Shown in pieces: positions 56,177 through 64,000 of a DNA stretch of 64,000 bases. Every line of letters begins with the position of its first letter. Within the stretch, counting starts at the first letter, position 1. Made by a program: the position numbers and the translations under genes. The stretch comes from Sphingobacteriales bacterium (lineage in GTDB: Bacteria; Bacteroidota; Bacteroidia; Chitinophagales; JADIYW01), in NCBI GenBank assembly GCA_016721245.1, contig JADKIQ010000023.1, positions 1 to 64,000 of the forward strand, in the 5' to 3' direction. The notes beneath the pieces are model-generated. The model ran no database searches. It saw only the letters and a program-made list of their open reading frames with translations, and was not told where the DNA came from.

Positions 56177-58550
56177 AGTAATTACAGTTACTTTGAATTT
56201 CTTTGTAATAAGCTGTTTGAGAATAATTGTCTTTTAATCGTTTAAACATCGGTCTTGTGGACGTGCTGTACAGTAATTTGTAATTACCATCATATCCAAA
56301 ATAGTTATCGTTGTTATTGGCAAAGAACAAATCGAGTTCACATTTAGAAGCCTGAAAGACAGATTTGGCTTTCAGTTCATTATTGGAAGAAATGCTTTCT
56401 GCTTTTATAAAAAAGTCATATGCTTTTTGCGGATTATTACTGGTGATTAATCCTGCTCCTTCATTATAGTTATACGATTTTTTAATAGTGTTTGCTGTTG
56501 TGTTGTATCCGTAGAGATAAGACAAATAATAATTGCCCGGTTCATAGTAAAAGAAGTTGCGGTAATAACCCCAATGCGACGTATTATAGTAAAAATTGCC
56601 CAATAAGAAATTCGCTTTTGCGGCTTGTTCGTCTTTGCCTGCAGCCATTTTCTTTAACTGTATCATAGCTTCCACTAACTGTTGTTTGTTGAGTGATTTG
56701 CGAATGAAATCAAATGAAGTATAAGTGTTATCAGAAAATGCATTTTCTTCTGAATTGTCGAAATAGGTTTGCACCTTGCTGCTGAAAATACCGGCGTAAA
56801 TATTGCTGTATCCGTTAAAAGAACCTTCTTTTTCTATGTAGGTATTTTTGTCGTAGTCGTATTCATGCAACTTCAGGAAGGATAGATTCTTCGGAACTTT
56901 TTTGTACCAGATCAGCGCATTTTCCAGATCGTCATTTTTAAAATAATGTGTGCCTTTCAAATCATATAACTCTGCCAGAGGTTCTTTACTTGTAATTTTA
57001 TCTGCAATTAATTTTTCTTCAAAAGCAGATTTGTTTTTCGTGCCAACAAAATCAATCAGGTCATTAATGATAGCAATATTTAAAGTGCCATACAAACCGG
57101 AGAAATTATTGTGACATAAAAAAGCTTTAGCCAGGTTTTTTTGCAGGATGTAATTATGTCCCAGGATTTCAAACACAAATCCTTTTTGTTTATCGTCCTT
57201 GTTTTTTAAAAAATGCTGATAGATTTTTGCTTCTGCAGTGGCATCTATCGTTTTTAAACTGCCGATGTAGGCACAGAATTCTGTTCTGTCTTTTTGTGCC
57301 AGAATTAGGTTGTCGGTTGATGTTACCTTTTGCGCGGTAGCTTGTGATTTCGCATAATTACCATTCAATAAATACAGGTGCGCTAAGTAGACTTGCCAGA
57401 AATCGGTGCGTTTTACCTTGTTTTCTTTTAGTAAGGTTTCCGTAAATAAAATAGCTTTCTGTAGATACACTTTTCCGGATGCGTTCATCAGCGGAAAAGT
57501 ACTTTTATCATTGTATTGATTCGGAATTTGAAATGCAGTATGTTCCATTTGCAGCAACGCACGGCAAGCCATCAATTCCAGGTAAGCACTGTTGGGTGCA
57601 ACGGAATAAATATTTTTCATTTCAGATAAACCATTGGAAAATTTATTAAAGCCGCGCAGCACGTAGAGTGCAGCTTTTTCGTTTGGTGTTTTACAAAGTA
57701 AAATTGCCTTGTCAAAGCTCATCTGATTAGAGATGCGAAAACTGGCATAGCATGGAATTTTTCTGTCAGTGGTATTGTGAAAGACTTCCGCAAAGGCACA
57801 ACCGGCTTCCGCAAATTTTTTCTGGTTGAACAAGGCACCGCCTTTTTGTTCTAACGCATAGTAATACAACAGCGTTTTTTGTTTCAGGGGTTCCACATAG
57901 GTATTGAAATAACGGATGGCATCGTCATTGAATCCGCCATAGTGCGACAGGCGAACCAGCTGGTAAGCAATACGCAATTTGACATCTGTGTTTTTGGTGG
58001 CTGCATATAAAATGTTACCATCTTTTGCCGTTGACATAAATTCCGGTTTAGTCATTTTTCTTCTGACGCCCATATAACTCCAAGCAGCACCTTCTTCATC
58101 CTCGGCAAACACAGCAAATTGCTCACATTTTTTGGCTAATAATAAATAATTAATCGCTTCAATGCCTTTTTCTGTTAGATAGATTTTTTGCTTTAAGGTG
58201 TCATTGATTCCTTTTAATGATTTGGCGGTAATAATTTTTTGCAAATCGCTTGAAGAAGAAGAATACACCAGGTACGTTAAGTCGCTTATAGAAACCTGGT
58301 TGTCAAAATACTTGCGCCATTCTTTGATATTGTAATCCGTTTCGTCTTTTTTAGAGTCATAGGTGCCGTATAGATCATCGGTATAAAATGTCATGTCATA
58401 CGTTAAAAAAAACGGCAATAATGATTTATCTGAAATCAGTTGCTGGTCGAACAGGTTGTAATAGGTGGCATCTTCTGATGACCAGGAACAGGCCTTTGTT
58501 TTATTCATGAAAATACCTGTCAATAGTAGCGCGATAATATATTTTTTCAT
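56148..58550 (-). CDS. Exported hypothetical repeat protein, 800 residues
   Basis: A signal peptide (MKKYIIALLLTGIFMNKTKA) is followed by CSWSSEDATYYNLFDQQLIS and about 700 residues of TPR-like helices (for example QVYLAHLYLLNGNYAKSQAT, ENALIWYKKVPKNLSFLK). The GNYYLSYLYGYNT segment is Tyr-rich. I do not recognise the family beyond Bacteroidota. The start overlaps the stop of the preceding lipoprotein gene by 4 nt (ATGA), so the two are translated together and probably act together in the periplasm. Confidence 0.65.
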   Translation of the reverse strand: MKKYIIALLLTGIFMNKTKACSWSSEDATYYNLFDQQLISDKSLLPFFLTYDMTFYTDDLYGTYDSKKDETDYNIKEWRKYFDNQVSISDLTYLVYSSSSSDLQKIITAKSLKGINDTLKQKIYLTEKGIEAINYLLLAKKCEQFAVFAEDEEGAAWSYMGVRRKMTKPEFMSTAKDGNILYAATKNTDVKLRIAYQLVRLSHYGGFNDDAIRYFNTYVEPLKQKTLLYYYALEQKGGALFNQKKFAEAGCAFAEVFHNTTDRKIPCYASFRISNQMSFDKAILLCKTPNEKAALYVLRGFNKFSNGLSEMKNIYSVAPNSAYLELMACRALLQMEHTAFQIPNQYNDKSTFPLMNASGKVYLQKAILFTETLLKENKVKRTDFWQVYLAHLYLLNGNYAKSQATAQKVTSTDNLILAQKDRTEFCAYIGSLKTIDATAEAKIYQHFLKNKDDKQKGFVFEILGHNYILQKNLAKAFLCHNNFSGLYGTLNIAIINDLIDFVGTKNKSAFEEKLIADKITSKEPLAELYDLKGTHYFKNDDLENALIWYKKVPKNLSFLKLHEYDYDKNTYIEKEGSFNGYSNIYAGIFSSKVQTYFDNSEENAFSDNTYTSFDFIRKSLNKQQLVEAMIQLKKMAAGKDEQAAKANFLLGNFYYNTSHWGYYRNFFYYEPGNYYLSYLYGYNTTANTIKKSYNYNEGAGLITSNNPQKAYDFFIKAESISSNNELKAKSVFQASKCELDLFFANNNDNYFGYDGNYKLLYSTSTRPMFKRLKDNYSQTAYYKEIQSNCNYFKYYLQFRL

Positions 58551-59545
58551 CTGGAGATGGTTTTTAAATCGTCAATTGAATAGTGAATTAAATTTGAGGA
58601 ATCTAACTGAAAAAAGATAGTAGTTAGTTCCTTATTTTTTATTTTTTCTCTAATATTTTTCTGTGCAACAACTAAATCCTGCTTCGTAATTTCTTCTGCT
58701 TTGATGACAAAATCCTCATACACGTAACTTCCGTTGAGGTAGTGGTCTTTTTTTACCAGGTAAAAATTCGGTTTTATTTTTTTGTAGCGTGATGTATCCT
58801 GCAGGTCTTTATTTCGGATGCCATTCAGTAATCTCTTCTCACCCAATTGATTTTCAATGATGCCCCAGCTGTAAATGGGTAATGCAACATCTAATGGAAT
58901 GGGATATTTTTTCAGTTCTTTGATGTAGTTATTGGCAAGTTCATTTTCCAGAATGGAATTTTTATCCTGAAAATCTAAGGGATTCGAGGTAGCATAATAC
59001 ATTAACACGCCTTTCTTAACTGGAGGAATGCCTGTTTGTTTTTTATCTTTTATCTGATGCAGACGGATGGTCGCAGAAATACTGACTCCCGGATGTTTTA
59101 GTTTTATCCGACTCAAAAAATAGAAATACTTGTTGCGTGTGGAAGAGGTCCAGTCGCAGTCGAACTGGATTTCCTTTATTGGCTTCACAGAGATTTTCGG
59201 ATAAAAGAATTTAATTTCTTTTTTTATATTTTCTGCAAGTGTTTCAATCGTTTGCTTGTCCAGTGTTTTAAATACTTCGTTCGTGATAAAAACTACCGGT
59301 ATGATTTCCTGTTCCGTATTTTTTTCTTCTATGTTGATTTCTCCGACGGGAATGGCTTTGTTATTTTGGATGTCGATGTCAAAGAAGCGGACATATAGTT
59401 TCTGCACGTTCAGGCTGTCTAAATAGTGCCGCTCAAATGGTGAAACGCTGTAAGTGGTTTTCCAAAAGTAAAATGAAGTATCGTGTTGCTCTTTACATGC
59501 GTAAAAAAACAAAATAGTAAATAGTATCAATAAGGCTTTCTTCAT
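58547..59545 (-). CDS. Hypothetical lipoprotein, possible TIM-barrel
   Basis: 332 residues with a lipobox ending FFYAC (C16). EIQFDCDWTSSTRNKYFYFL with its Asp-x-Asp, the segment GVSISATIRLHQIKDK, and PIPLDVALPIYSWGII resemble the beta-alpha repeats of glycoside-hydrolase-like barrels (DUF3142-like). This is a weak inference. It forms a two-gene operon with the 800-residue protein. Confidence 0.55.
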   Translation of the reverse strand: MKKALLILFTILFFYACKEQHDTSFYFWKTTYSVSPFERHYLDSLNVQKLYVRFFDIDIQNNKAIPVGEINIEEKNTEQEIIPVVFITNEVFKTLDKQTIETLAENIKKEIKFFYPKISVKPIKEIQFDCDWTSSTRNKYFYFLSRIKLKHPGVSISATIRLHQIKDKKQTGIPPVKKGVLMYYATSNPLDFQDKNSILENELANNYIKELKKYPIPLDVALPIYSWGIIENQLGEKRLLNGIRNKDLQDTSRYKKIKPNFYLVKKDHYLNGSYVYEDFVIKAEEITKQDLVVAQKNIREKIKNKELTTIFFQLDSSNLIHYSIDDLKTISR

Positions 59546-59630
59546 ACAACTCTGCAGAACGAAAGTAATGAGATGGACTTGTAAAAAGAATAAGTATTTG
59601 TTGGTATTTTACAGAAAAAGCAGAAGAATA

Positions 59631-60623
59631 TTACTCATTCATCATCTTCCACAACTTATCTTTTAGTTCCATGATGTTTTCGTTAGCCATCGCGGAAAAG
59701 AACACATGCGGAATCTTTTTGGGCAGTTCTTTCGCCAGCATCTTTTTCAATTCATCATCCAGCAAATCCGATTTGGATATACCTATGATTCTTGGCTTGT
59801 TGACGAGTTCCTTGTTGTATAATTTCAATTCTTTAGCAAGAATTTTATATTCTTTTTTGATATCGTCGCTGTCGGCAGGAATCATAAACAACAAACAGGA
59901 GTTGCGTTCAATATGTCTGAGGAAACGAACACCTAAGCCTTTGCCTTCATGTGCGCCTTCAATAATGCCCGGGATATCTGCCATGATGAAGGAACGATCT
60001 CCGCGATAAGGAACCACACCTAAGTTCGGCACTAAGGTAGTAAACGGATAATCGGCAATTTCAGGTTTTGCCGCACTGATGACAGAGAGCAAAGTTGATT
60101 TTCCGGCATTTGGAAAGCCTACCAAACCTACGTCTGCCAGTACTTTTAATTCCAGTATTTTCCAGCCTTCCTGGCCCGCTTCACCTGATTGTGCAAAGTG
60201 CGGTGCTTGTCGTACCGAGGTTTTAAAATGTGTATTTCCCTGTCCGCCGCGACCACCCTGCATCCATACAGCTTCCTGTCCGTCTTCTAAAATCTCAAAT
60301 TCTTTTTGGCCGGTTTCAGCGTCTTTTGCTATAGTACCCAAGGGCACTTCAATGATGATGTCTTCACCGCCTTTACCGCTGCGCATACCGCCTTCGCCGC
60401 TTTTGCCGTCGTCGGCATGGATGTGTTTTCTGTATTTTAAATGGAGTAAAGTCCACAATTGCTTGTTACCACGTAAAATAATACTGCCGCCTCTTCCTCC
60501 ATCTCCGCCATCCGGTCCGCCCATCGGTACGTATTTTTCCCTGCGCCAGTGCACAGAGCCGCCGCCGCCGTTTCCGGAACGGACGAATATTCTTACGTAG
60601 TCTATAAAATTGCTTCCTTCCAT
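59631..60623 (-). CDS. obg: GTPase ObgE
   Basis: 330 residues. The glycine-rich Obg fold (NFIDYVRIFVRSGNGGGGSV, GGDGGRGG) precedes the GTPase domain with G1 GFPNAGKST, G3 DIPGIIEGA and ISKSDLLDD. ObgE binds the 50S subunit and acts in ribosome assembly and stringent control. Length is short at the C-terminus, as usual for Bacteroidota. Confidence 0.96.
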   Translation of the reverse strand: MEGSNFIDYVRIFVRSGNGGGGSVHWRREKYVPMGGPDGGDGGRGGSIILRGNKQLWTLLHLKYRKHIHADDGKSGEGGMRSGKGGEDIIIEVPLGTIAKDAETGQKEFEILEDGQEAVWMQGGRGGQGNTHFKTSVRQAPHFAQSGEAGQEGWKILELKVLADVGLVGFPNAGKSTLLSVISAAKPEIADYPFTTLVPNLGVVPYRGDRSFIMADIPGIIEGAHEGKGLGVRFLRHIERNSCLLFMIPADSDDIKKEYKILAKELKLYNKELVNKPRIIGISKSDLLDDELKKMLAKELPKKIPHVFFSAMANENIMELKDKLWKMMNE

Positions 60624-60653
60624 TTTGTTGTTGTAAAGATAGAAAATAAAAAA

Positions 60654-60683
60654 GACCTTGAAGGCTTTAAAACCTTCAAGGTC
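60654..60683 (-). terminator. Intrinsic terminator after adk
   Basis: An 11-bp perfect stem GACCTTGAAGG / CCTTCAAGGTC with an 8-nt loop. On the minus strand it is followed by TTTTTTATTTTCT. It lies between adk and obg. Confidence 0.92.
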
Positions 60684-60700
60684 TGTATAATAGATGATTT

Positions 60701-61279
60701 CTATTTTACTTTGTTGATTTCAACTTTTAAGCTATCAAATATTTCATCAATAGTTCCTACGCCGTTGAGTGCAACAAACTTATCTACTTTCTTGTAGTGA
60801 TCTGCCACCTGTGCGGTCTCTTTCAAATATACTTTAAAGCGGTTTCGGATAATAGTATCATCTAAATCATCTGCTCTGCCGGATGATTTACCGCGTTCTT
60901 TGATGCGTTGTACAATTTCATCTTCTTCTACCTCTAATGCCAGTACCAGACTGATATCAGTTTTCTTCAAATCCAGTAATTTGTCCAGTGCTTCTGCCTG
61001 AGGCTGTGTACGGGGAAACCCGTCAAAAATGAATCCTTCTACTTTTCCTGCATATTCATCCAGTTTGTTGGATAACATACCGATGGTTACTTCATCCGGC
61101 ACCAGTTCGCCTTTATCCATGTACTTTTTAGCTTCCACACCAAGAGGTGTTTCGTTTTTCAGTTCAGAACGGAATAAATCGCCGGTTGAAATGTGATACA
61201 GATTGAATTCTTCTGCGAGTTTTACTGCTTGTGTGCCTTTTCCGCTTCCCGGAGGACCAAACAAAATTAAGTTTATCAT
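60701..61279 (-). CDS. adk: Adenylate kinase
   Basis: 192 residues. P-loop FGPPGSGKGTQ, AMP-binding STGDLFRSE and GFPRTQPQAEAL, and the short lid typical of some bacterial forms (ERGKSSGRADDLDDT). Interconverts ADP with ATP and AMP. Ends in a strong terminator before obg. Confidence 0.97.
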   Translation of the reverse strand: MINLILFGPPGSGKGTQAVKLAEEFNLYHISTGDLFRSELKNETPLGVEAKKYMDKGELVPDEVTIGMLSNKLDEYAGKVEGFIFDGFPRTQPQAEALDKLLDLKKTDISLVLALEVEEDEIVQRIKERGKSSGRADDLDDTIIRNRFKVYLKETAQVADHYKKVDKFVALNGVGTIDEIFDSLKVEINKVK

Positions 61280-61447
61280 TTTGGAATTGATATTGTAAGC
61301 AGCAAAGATAGCAAAAAGCTATATTTCTATTATTTCGACAAGATTAAGTAATTGTTTTATGATAATATAACTAAATAAGGCTTCCGATATGATAAATATC
61401 ATATGAATTGGCTGGTAAATGGACTAATTTTATAAAAAGCAAAATGT

Positions 61448-62272
61448 ATGAAAACGATAATAGTCCCAACTGATTTTTCCAATGCAGCCGATAATGCGTT
61501 AAAAGCCGCTAAAATGATTGCCCGAAAAACAAAAGCAAGCATTCATCTGGCAAATTTTTATTCCATTCCTGCAGCAGATTATTCTTATCCCGACATCAGT
61601 ATGCCGGCAGAAATACTGGAACAAATTCGCAAAGCGGCAATTGAGGGGATTGGCAAGTTATCCGACGAACTGAAAGCAGAAGGCTTTTCTGTGGAATCTA
61701 CCATAGAAATGGGTATGGTATCTGATGAGATTGTGGATTTGGGAAATAAAATAAACGCAGATTTGATTGTAATGGGTACCACCGGTGCCAGCGGAATCGT
61801 GAATAAAATAATTGGAAGTAATGCCGCTCATGTTATGCGACGAACCACACTTCCGATTATGCTGGTTCCGCAAGGTTGTGTTTGCGATGGTTTTAATAAT
61901 GTGGTGTATCTCGACCAGTTGAAGGAAGACGACACAGCGGTATTATCAAAACTCTTTGCCTTTGGTGATGAAATGGGAATCAGAAATATTAAACTGTTGA
62001 ATGTAAACACGGGATTTTTCTTTCAGCCCATCAACGAACACTTAATGATACAGCTGGACAGAGCATTTGGTTTGGAAAAGATAAAACTGGAAACGGTGGA
62101 CGGCACTGACGTAAAAGAGGGAATAGATCATTATCTGGAGAATCATCTGGTAGATTTGGTGGTGATGTCTACGCATAAGAAAACATTTTTAGAAAGAATT
62201 TTTGAGAGCAGCAATACGAAAGAGATGGCGCTTTACAGCAAAGTTCCTTTACTGGTGTATCACAAAGAATAG
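61448..62272 (+). CDS. Tandem universal stress protein
   Basis: 274 residues with two UspA folds. The first half (MKTIIVPTDFSNAADNALKA to LPIMLVP) has the ATP-binding pattern GTTGASGIVNKIIGSN; the second half (DGFNNVVYLDQLKEDD onward) lacks a clear one. Such proteins respond to starvation or stress; exact function unknown. Convergent with the VOC gene that follows. Confidence 0.9.
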   Translation: MKTIIVPTDFSNAADNALKAAKMIARKTKASIHLANFYSIPAADYSYPDISMPAEILEQIRKAAIEGIGKLSDELKAEGFSVESTIEMGMVSDEIVDLGNKINADLIVMGTTGASGIVNKIIGSNAAHVMRRTTLPIMLVPQGCVCDGFNNVVYLDQLKEDDTAVLSKLFAFGDEMGIRNIKLLNVNTGFFFQPINEHLMIQLDRAFGLEKIKLETVDGTDVKEGIDHYLENHLVDLVVMSTHKKTFLERIFESSNTKEMALYSKVPLLVYHKE

Positions 62273-62273
62273 T

Positions 62274-62669
62274 TTAAGAATTCGATGGTTCAATCAAATC
62301 CCAAAGATTGCCGTACAGGTCTTCAAATACAGCAACGGTTCCGTATGCTTCTGTAATTGGCTGCCTGATAATTTTAATGTTTTGTTTTTGCAGGTTTTCA
62401 AAATCTCTCTGAAAGTTATCAGTATATAAAAATAAAAACACGCGACCTCCTGTTTGATTGCCCACGCTTGATAATTGGGATGCTGATGCTGCTTTTGCCA
62501 GTAATAAACGGCATTCCTGAGAGCCTTTCGGGGCAACAAGTACCCAACGTTTAGTATCACTCAGTACAGTATCTTCAATAAGATCGAAATGTAATTTTTG
62601 TGTATAAAACTCAATTGCTATATCATAGTCATCTACGACTAATGCTATATGTGCAATATGTTGTTTCAT
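62274..62669 (-). CDS. VOC (glyoxalase/bleomycin resistance) family protein
   Basis: 131 residues with the betaalphabetabetabeta VOC fold: HIALVVDDYDIAIEFYTQKL, then DLYGNLWDLIEPS with the terminal metal-ligand glutamate. The family includes glyoxalases, dioxygenases and antibiotic-binding proteins. Substrate unknown. It is 17 bp downstream of serA. Confidence 0.85.
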   Translation of the reverse strand: MKQHIAHIALVVDDYDIAIEFYTQKLHFDLIEDTVLSDTKRWVLVAPKGSQECRLLLAKAASASQLSSVGNQTGGRVFLFLYTDNFQRDFENLQKQNIKIIRQPITEAYGTVAVFEDLYGNLWDLIEPSNS

Positions 62670-62685
62670 GTTTAGGTCAGGAATG

Positions 62686-63918
62686 TTAGTACAAAATTCT
62701 CGCCTTGATGGTGTTTTTTACTTTTTTCAGATCTTCCATCATTTCCAGATCCGCGTTTGCATCCACGTCTAATACAACATAGCCAATCGTTTCATTAGTT
62801 TTTAAATATTGTGCTAAAATATTTACGTGATGTTTGGAAAGGGTGGAGTTAATCTCACTCAACACACCCGGTACATTCTGGTGGATATGCAATACACGTC
62901 TGGTATTGTGCTGCACGGATAAACTGATTTCCGGCACAGACATGGAGCCTAATGTGCTGCCGTTGTCTAGATATCCTGTTAGTTTTACCGCCACTTCCGT
63001 GCCTATATTTTCCTGCGCTTCCTGAGTACTTCCGCCCACATGCGGTGTGAGAATTACACTATCTAATCCAACTAAAGAAGACACAAAGCCCGGTCCGTTT
63101 TGTTTAGGTTCAGAAGGGAATACATCAATGGCTGCTCCGCCCACTTTGCCACTCTTTACAGCTTCCGTTAAGGCTTCAATATCCACTACCGAACCACGGG
63201 AAAGGTTCTGGAAAATTACGCCGTCTTTCATTAGTGCAAATTCCTTTTCGCCAATCATGTTTTTGGTTTGCGGCGTAGCCGGAACGTGTAAAGTTACAAT
63301 ATCAGATTGAGCCAGTAATTCTTCCAGCGTATCTACCGCATTGGCATTTCCCAGTGGTAATTTCGGTTCAATGTCAAAATAAATTACTTTCAAACCCATG
63401 CTTTCTCCCATCACAGATACTTGTGTGCCGATATGACCATAGCCCACAATTCCGATGGTTTTACCGCGCAATTCATAACTTCTGGCTGCTGTTTTTTGCC
63501 AGTTGCCTTCATGCATGTATTTATTTTTTTGAGGAATGCCACGCAGCAGCATAATCGAATTTCCGATAATCAGTTCTGCTACGGAACGCGTATTGGAGTA
63601 AGGTGAATTAAATACCGGAATACCCAATTCTGTTGCTTTCGCCATGTCTACCTGGTTGGTGCCGATACAAAAACAACCAATCGTCATCAGTTTTTTAGCT
63701 TTCTCCAAAACAGCTGCCGTTAAATTGGTTTTGGAGCGAATGCCGATAATATGATAGTTTTCTATGCAATCCAGCAGTTCCTGCTCGGTCATTGCTTCTT
63801 TGTAGCTATCAATCGTAGCGTATCCTTTTTTATGAAATTCGTTGAAGGCAGATTGATGTAAACCTTCCAGTAACAGAATTTTGATTTTGTCTTTCGGGAA
63901 TGAAACTTCTTTTGTCAT
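62686..63918 (-). CDS. serA: D-3-phosphoglycerate dehydrogenase with ACT domain
   Basis: 410 residues from ATG 63918; an open TTG reading at 63927 adds three residues. NAD-binding GYGHIGTQ (about residues 158-165) and the catalytic His in LTPHVGGST are visible, with a C-terminal ACT domain (RRVLHIHQNVPGVLSEINS) for serine feedback. First step of serine synthesis from 3-phosphoglycerate. The stretch 63928-64000 holds no gene. Confidence 0.94.
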   Translation of the reverse strand: MTKEVSFPKDKIKILLLEGLHQSAFNEFHKKGYATIDSYKEAMTEQELLDCIENYHIIGIRSKTNLTAAVLEKAKKLMTIGCFCIGTNQVDMAKATELGIPVFNSPYSNTRSVAELIIGNSIMLLRGIPQKNKYMHEGNWQKTAARSYELRGKTIGIVGYGHIGTQVSVMGESMGLKVIYFDIEPKLPLGNANAVDTLEELLAQSDIVTLHVPATPQTKNMIGEKEFALMKDGVIFQNLSRGSVVDIEALTEAVKSGKVGGAAIDVFPSEPKQNGPGFVSSLVGLDSVILTPHVGGSTQEAQENIGTEVAVKLTGYLDNGSTLGSMSVPEISLSVQHNTRRVLHIHQNVPGVLSEINSTLSKHHVNILAQYLKTNETIGYVVLDVDANADLEMMEDLKKVKNTIKARILY

Positions 63919-64000
63919 GATTATCAAAAATAAGAATTATCAAACAGATAATTTTATAATCAGTATGATAACAATGTTTATTTAAGGTTTTGGTAAAAGT

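Noticed and set aside
60079..60600. 173-residue plus-strand open frame
   Set aside because: Antisense of obg; the Pro-rich translation reflects the glycine-rich Obg domain.
1..64000. CRISPR arrays, tRNA or rRNA genes, insertion sequences
   Set aside because: No regularly spaced direct repeats, tRNA-like cloverleaf with GTTC arm, rRNA segments or transposase frames were recognised by eye.

Overview
The window is AT-rich chromosomal DNA from a member of the Bacteroidota. The evidence is a full-length SprA (type IX secretion translocon), GldD and GldE next to ssb and mutY, the order ruvA-sprA-gcvH-vanZ, a 29-residue AURKAIP1/COX24-type ribosomal protein in front of an RNase G gene, and no obvious Shine-Dalgarno sequences. 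The species cannot be named from the sequence. No tRNA, rRNA, CRISPR array, transposase or phage gene was recognised.

Layout. 1-1100: the left edge holds a DarT/DarG (DNA ADP-ribosylation) toxin-antitoxin pair with a multiply frameshifted toxin, then a cloverleaf-forming repeat and a duplicated scrap of the recG 3' end. 1064-14990: recG, a vapBC pair, an amidase, the gldD-gldE-ssb-mutY block, HU, a TPR protein, the small ribosomal protein, RNase G, a DUF4143-type ATPase and frr. 15082-24517: a compact biosynthetic island. 24541-28486: pyrH, a second vapBC, tsf, rpsB, rpsI, rplM. 28738-49254: housekeeping and envelope genes, including sprA, ruvA, a LysM lytic transglycosylase, gatA, tatA, a cysteine desulfurase, a lipocalin and methylmalonyl-CoA epimerase. 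49422-53762: a large helicase with a C-terminal Vsr-like nuclease, probably a defence gene. 53970-63918: a second sterol-desaturase-family gene, hypothetical lipoprotein and repeat proteins, obgE, adk, a universal stress protein, a VOC protein and serA.

The main discovery is the island at 15082-24517. Three adjacent genes match, by motif and length, the three core enzymes of simple carbapenem biosynthesis: a CarB-like carboxymethylproline synthase (17098-17856), a CarA-like carbapenam (beta-lactam) synthetase (17840-19303) and a CarC-like Fe(II)/2-oxoglutarate oxygenase (19646-20431). They sit with an AMP-forming acyl ligase and an acyl-CoA carboxylase carboxyltransferase, which could make malonyl-CoA or a substituted malonyl-CoA for CarB, and with two membrane acyltransferases and a fatty-acid-hydroxylase-like protein that could tailor the product. 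The island lies exactly between pyrH and frr, two genes that normally adjoin in the rpsB-tsf-pyrH-frr order, which points to acquisition by insertion. No immunity gene, regulator or CarD/CarE homologue is visible.

Many genes (recG, pyrH, iscS, three island genes, a vapC, the helicase, darT) are interrupted by single-base shifts, mostly at homopolymers. Since pyrH is normally essential, most are probably sequencing or assembly errors; I give the spans of the repaired genes. A recurring feature is 7-bp-period repeat tracts in several intergenic or signal-peptide regions.
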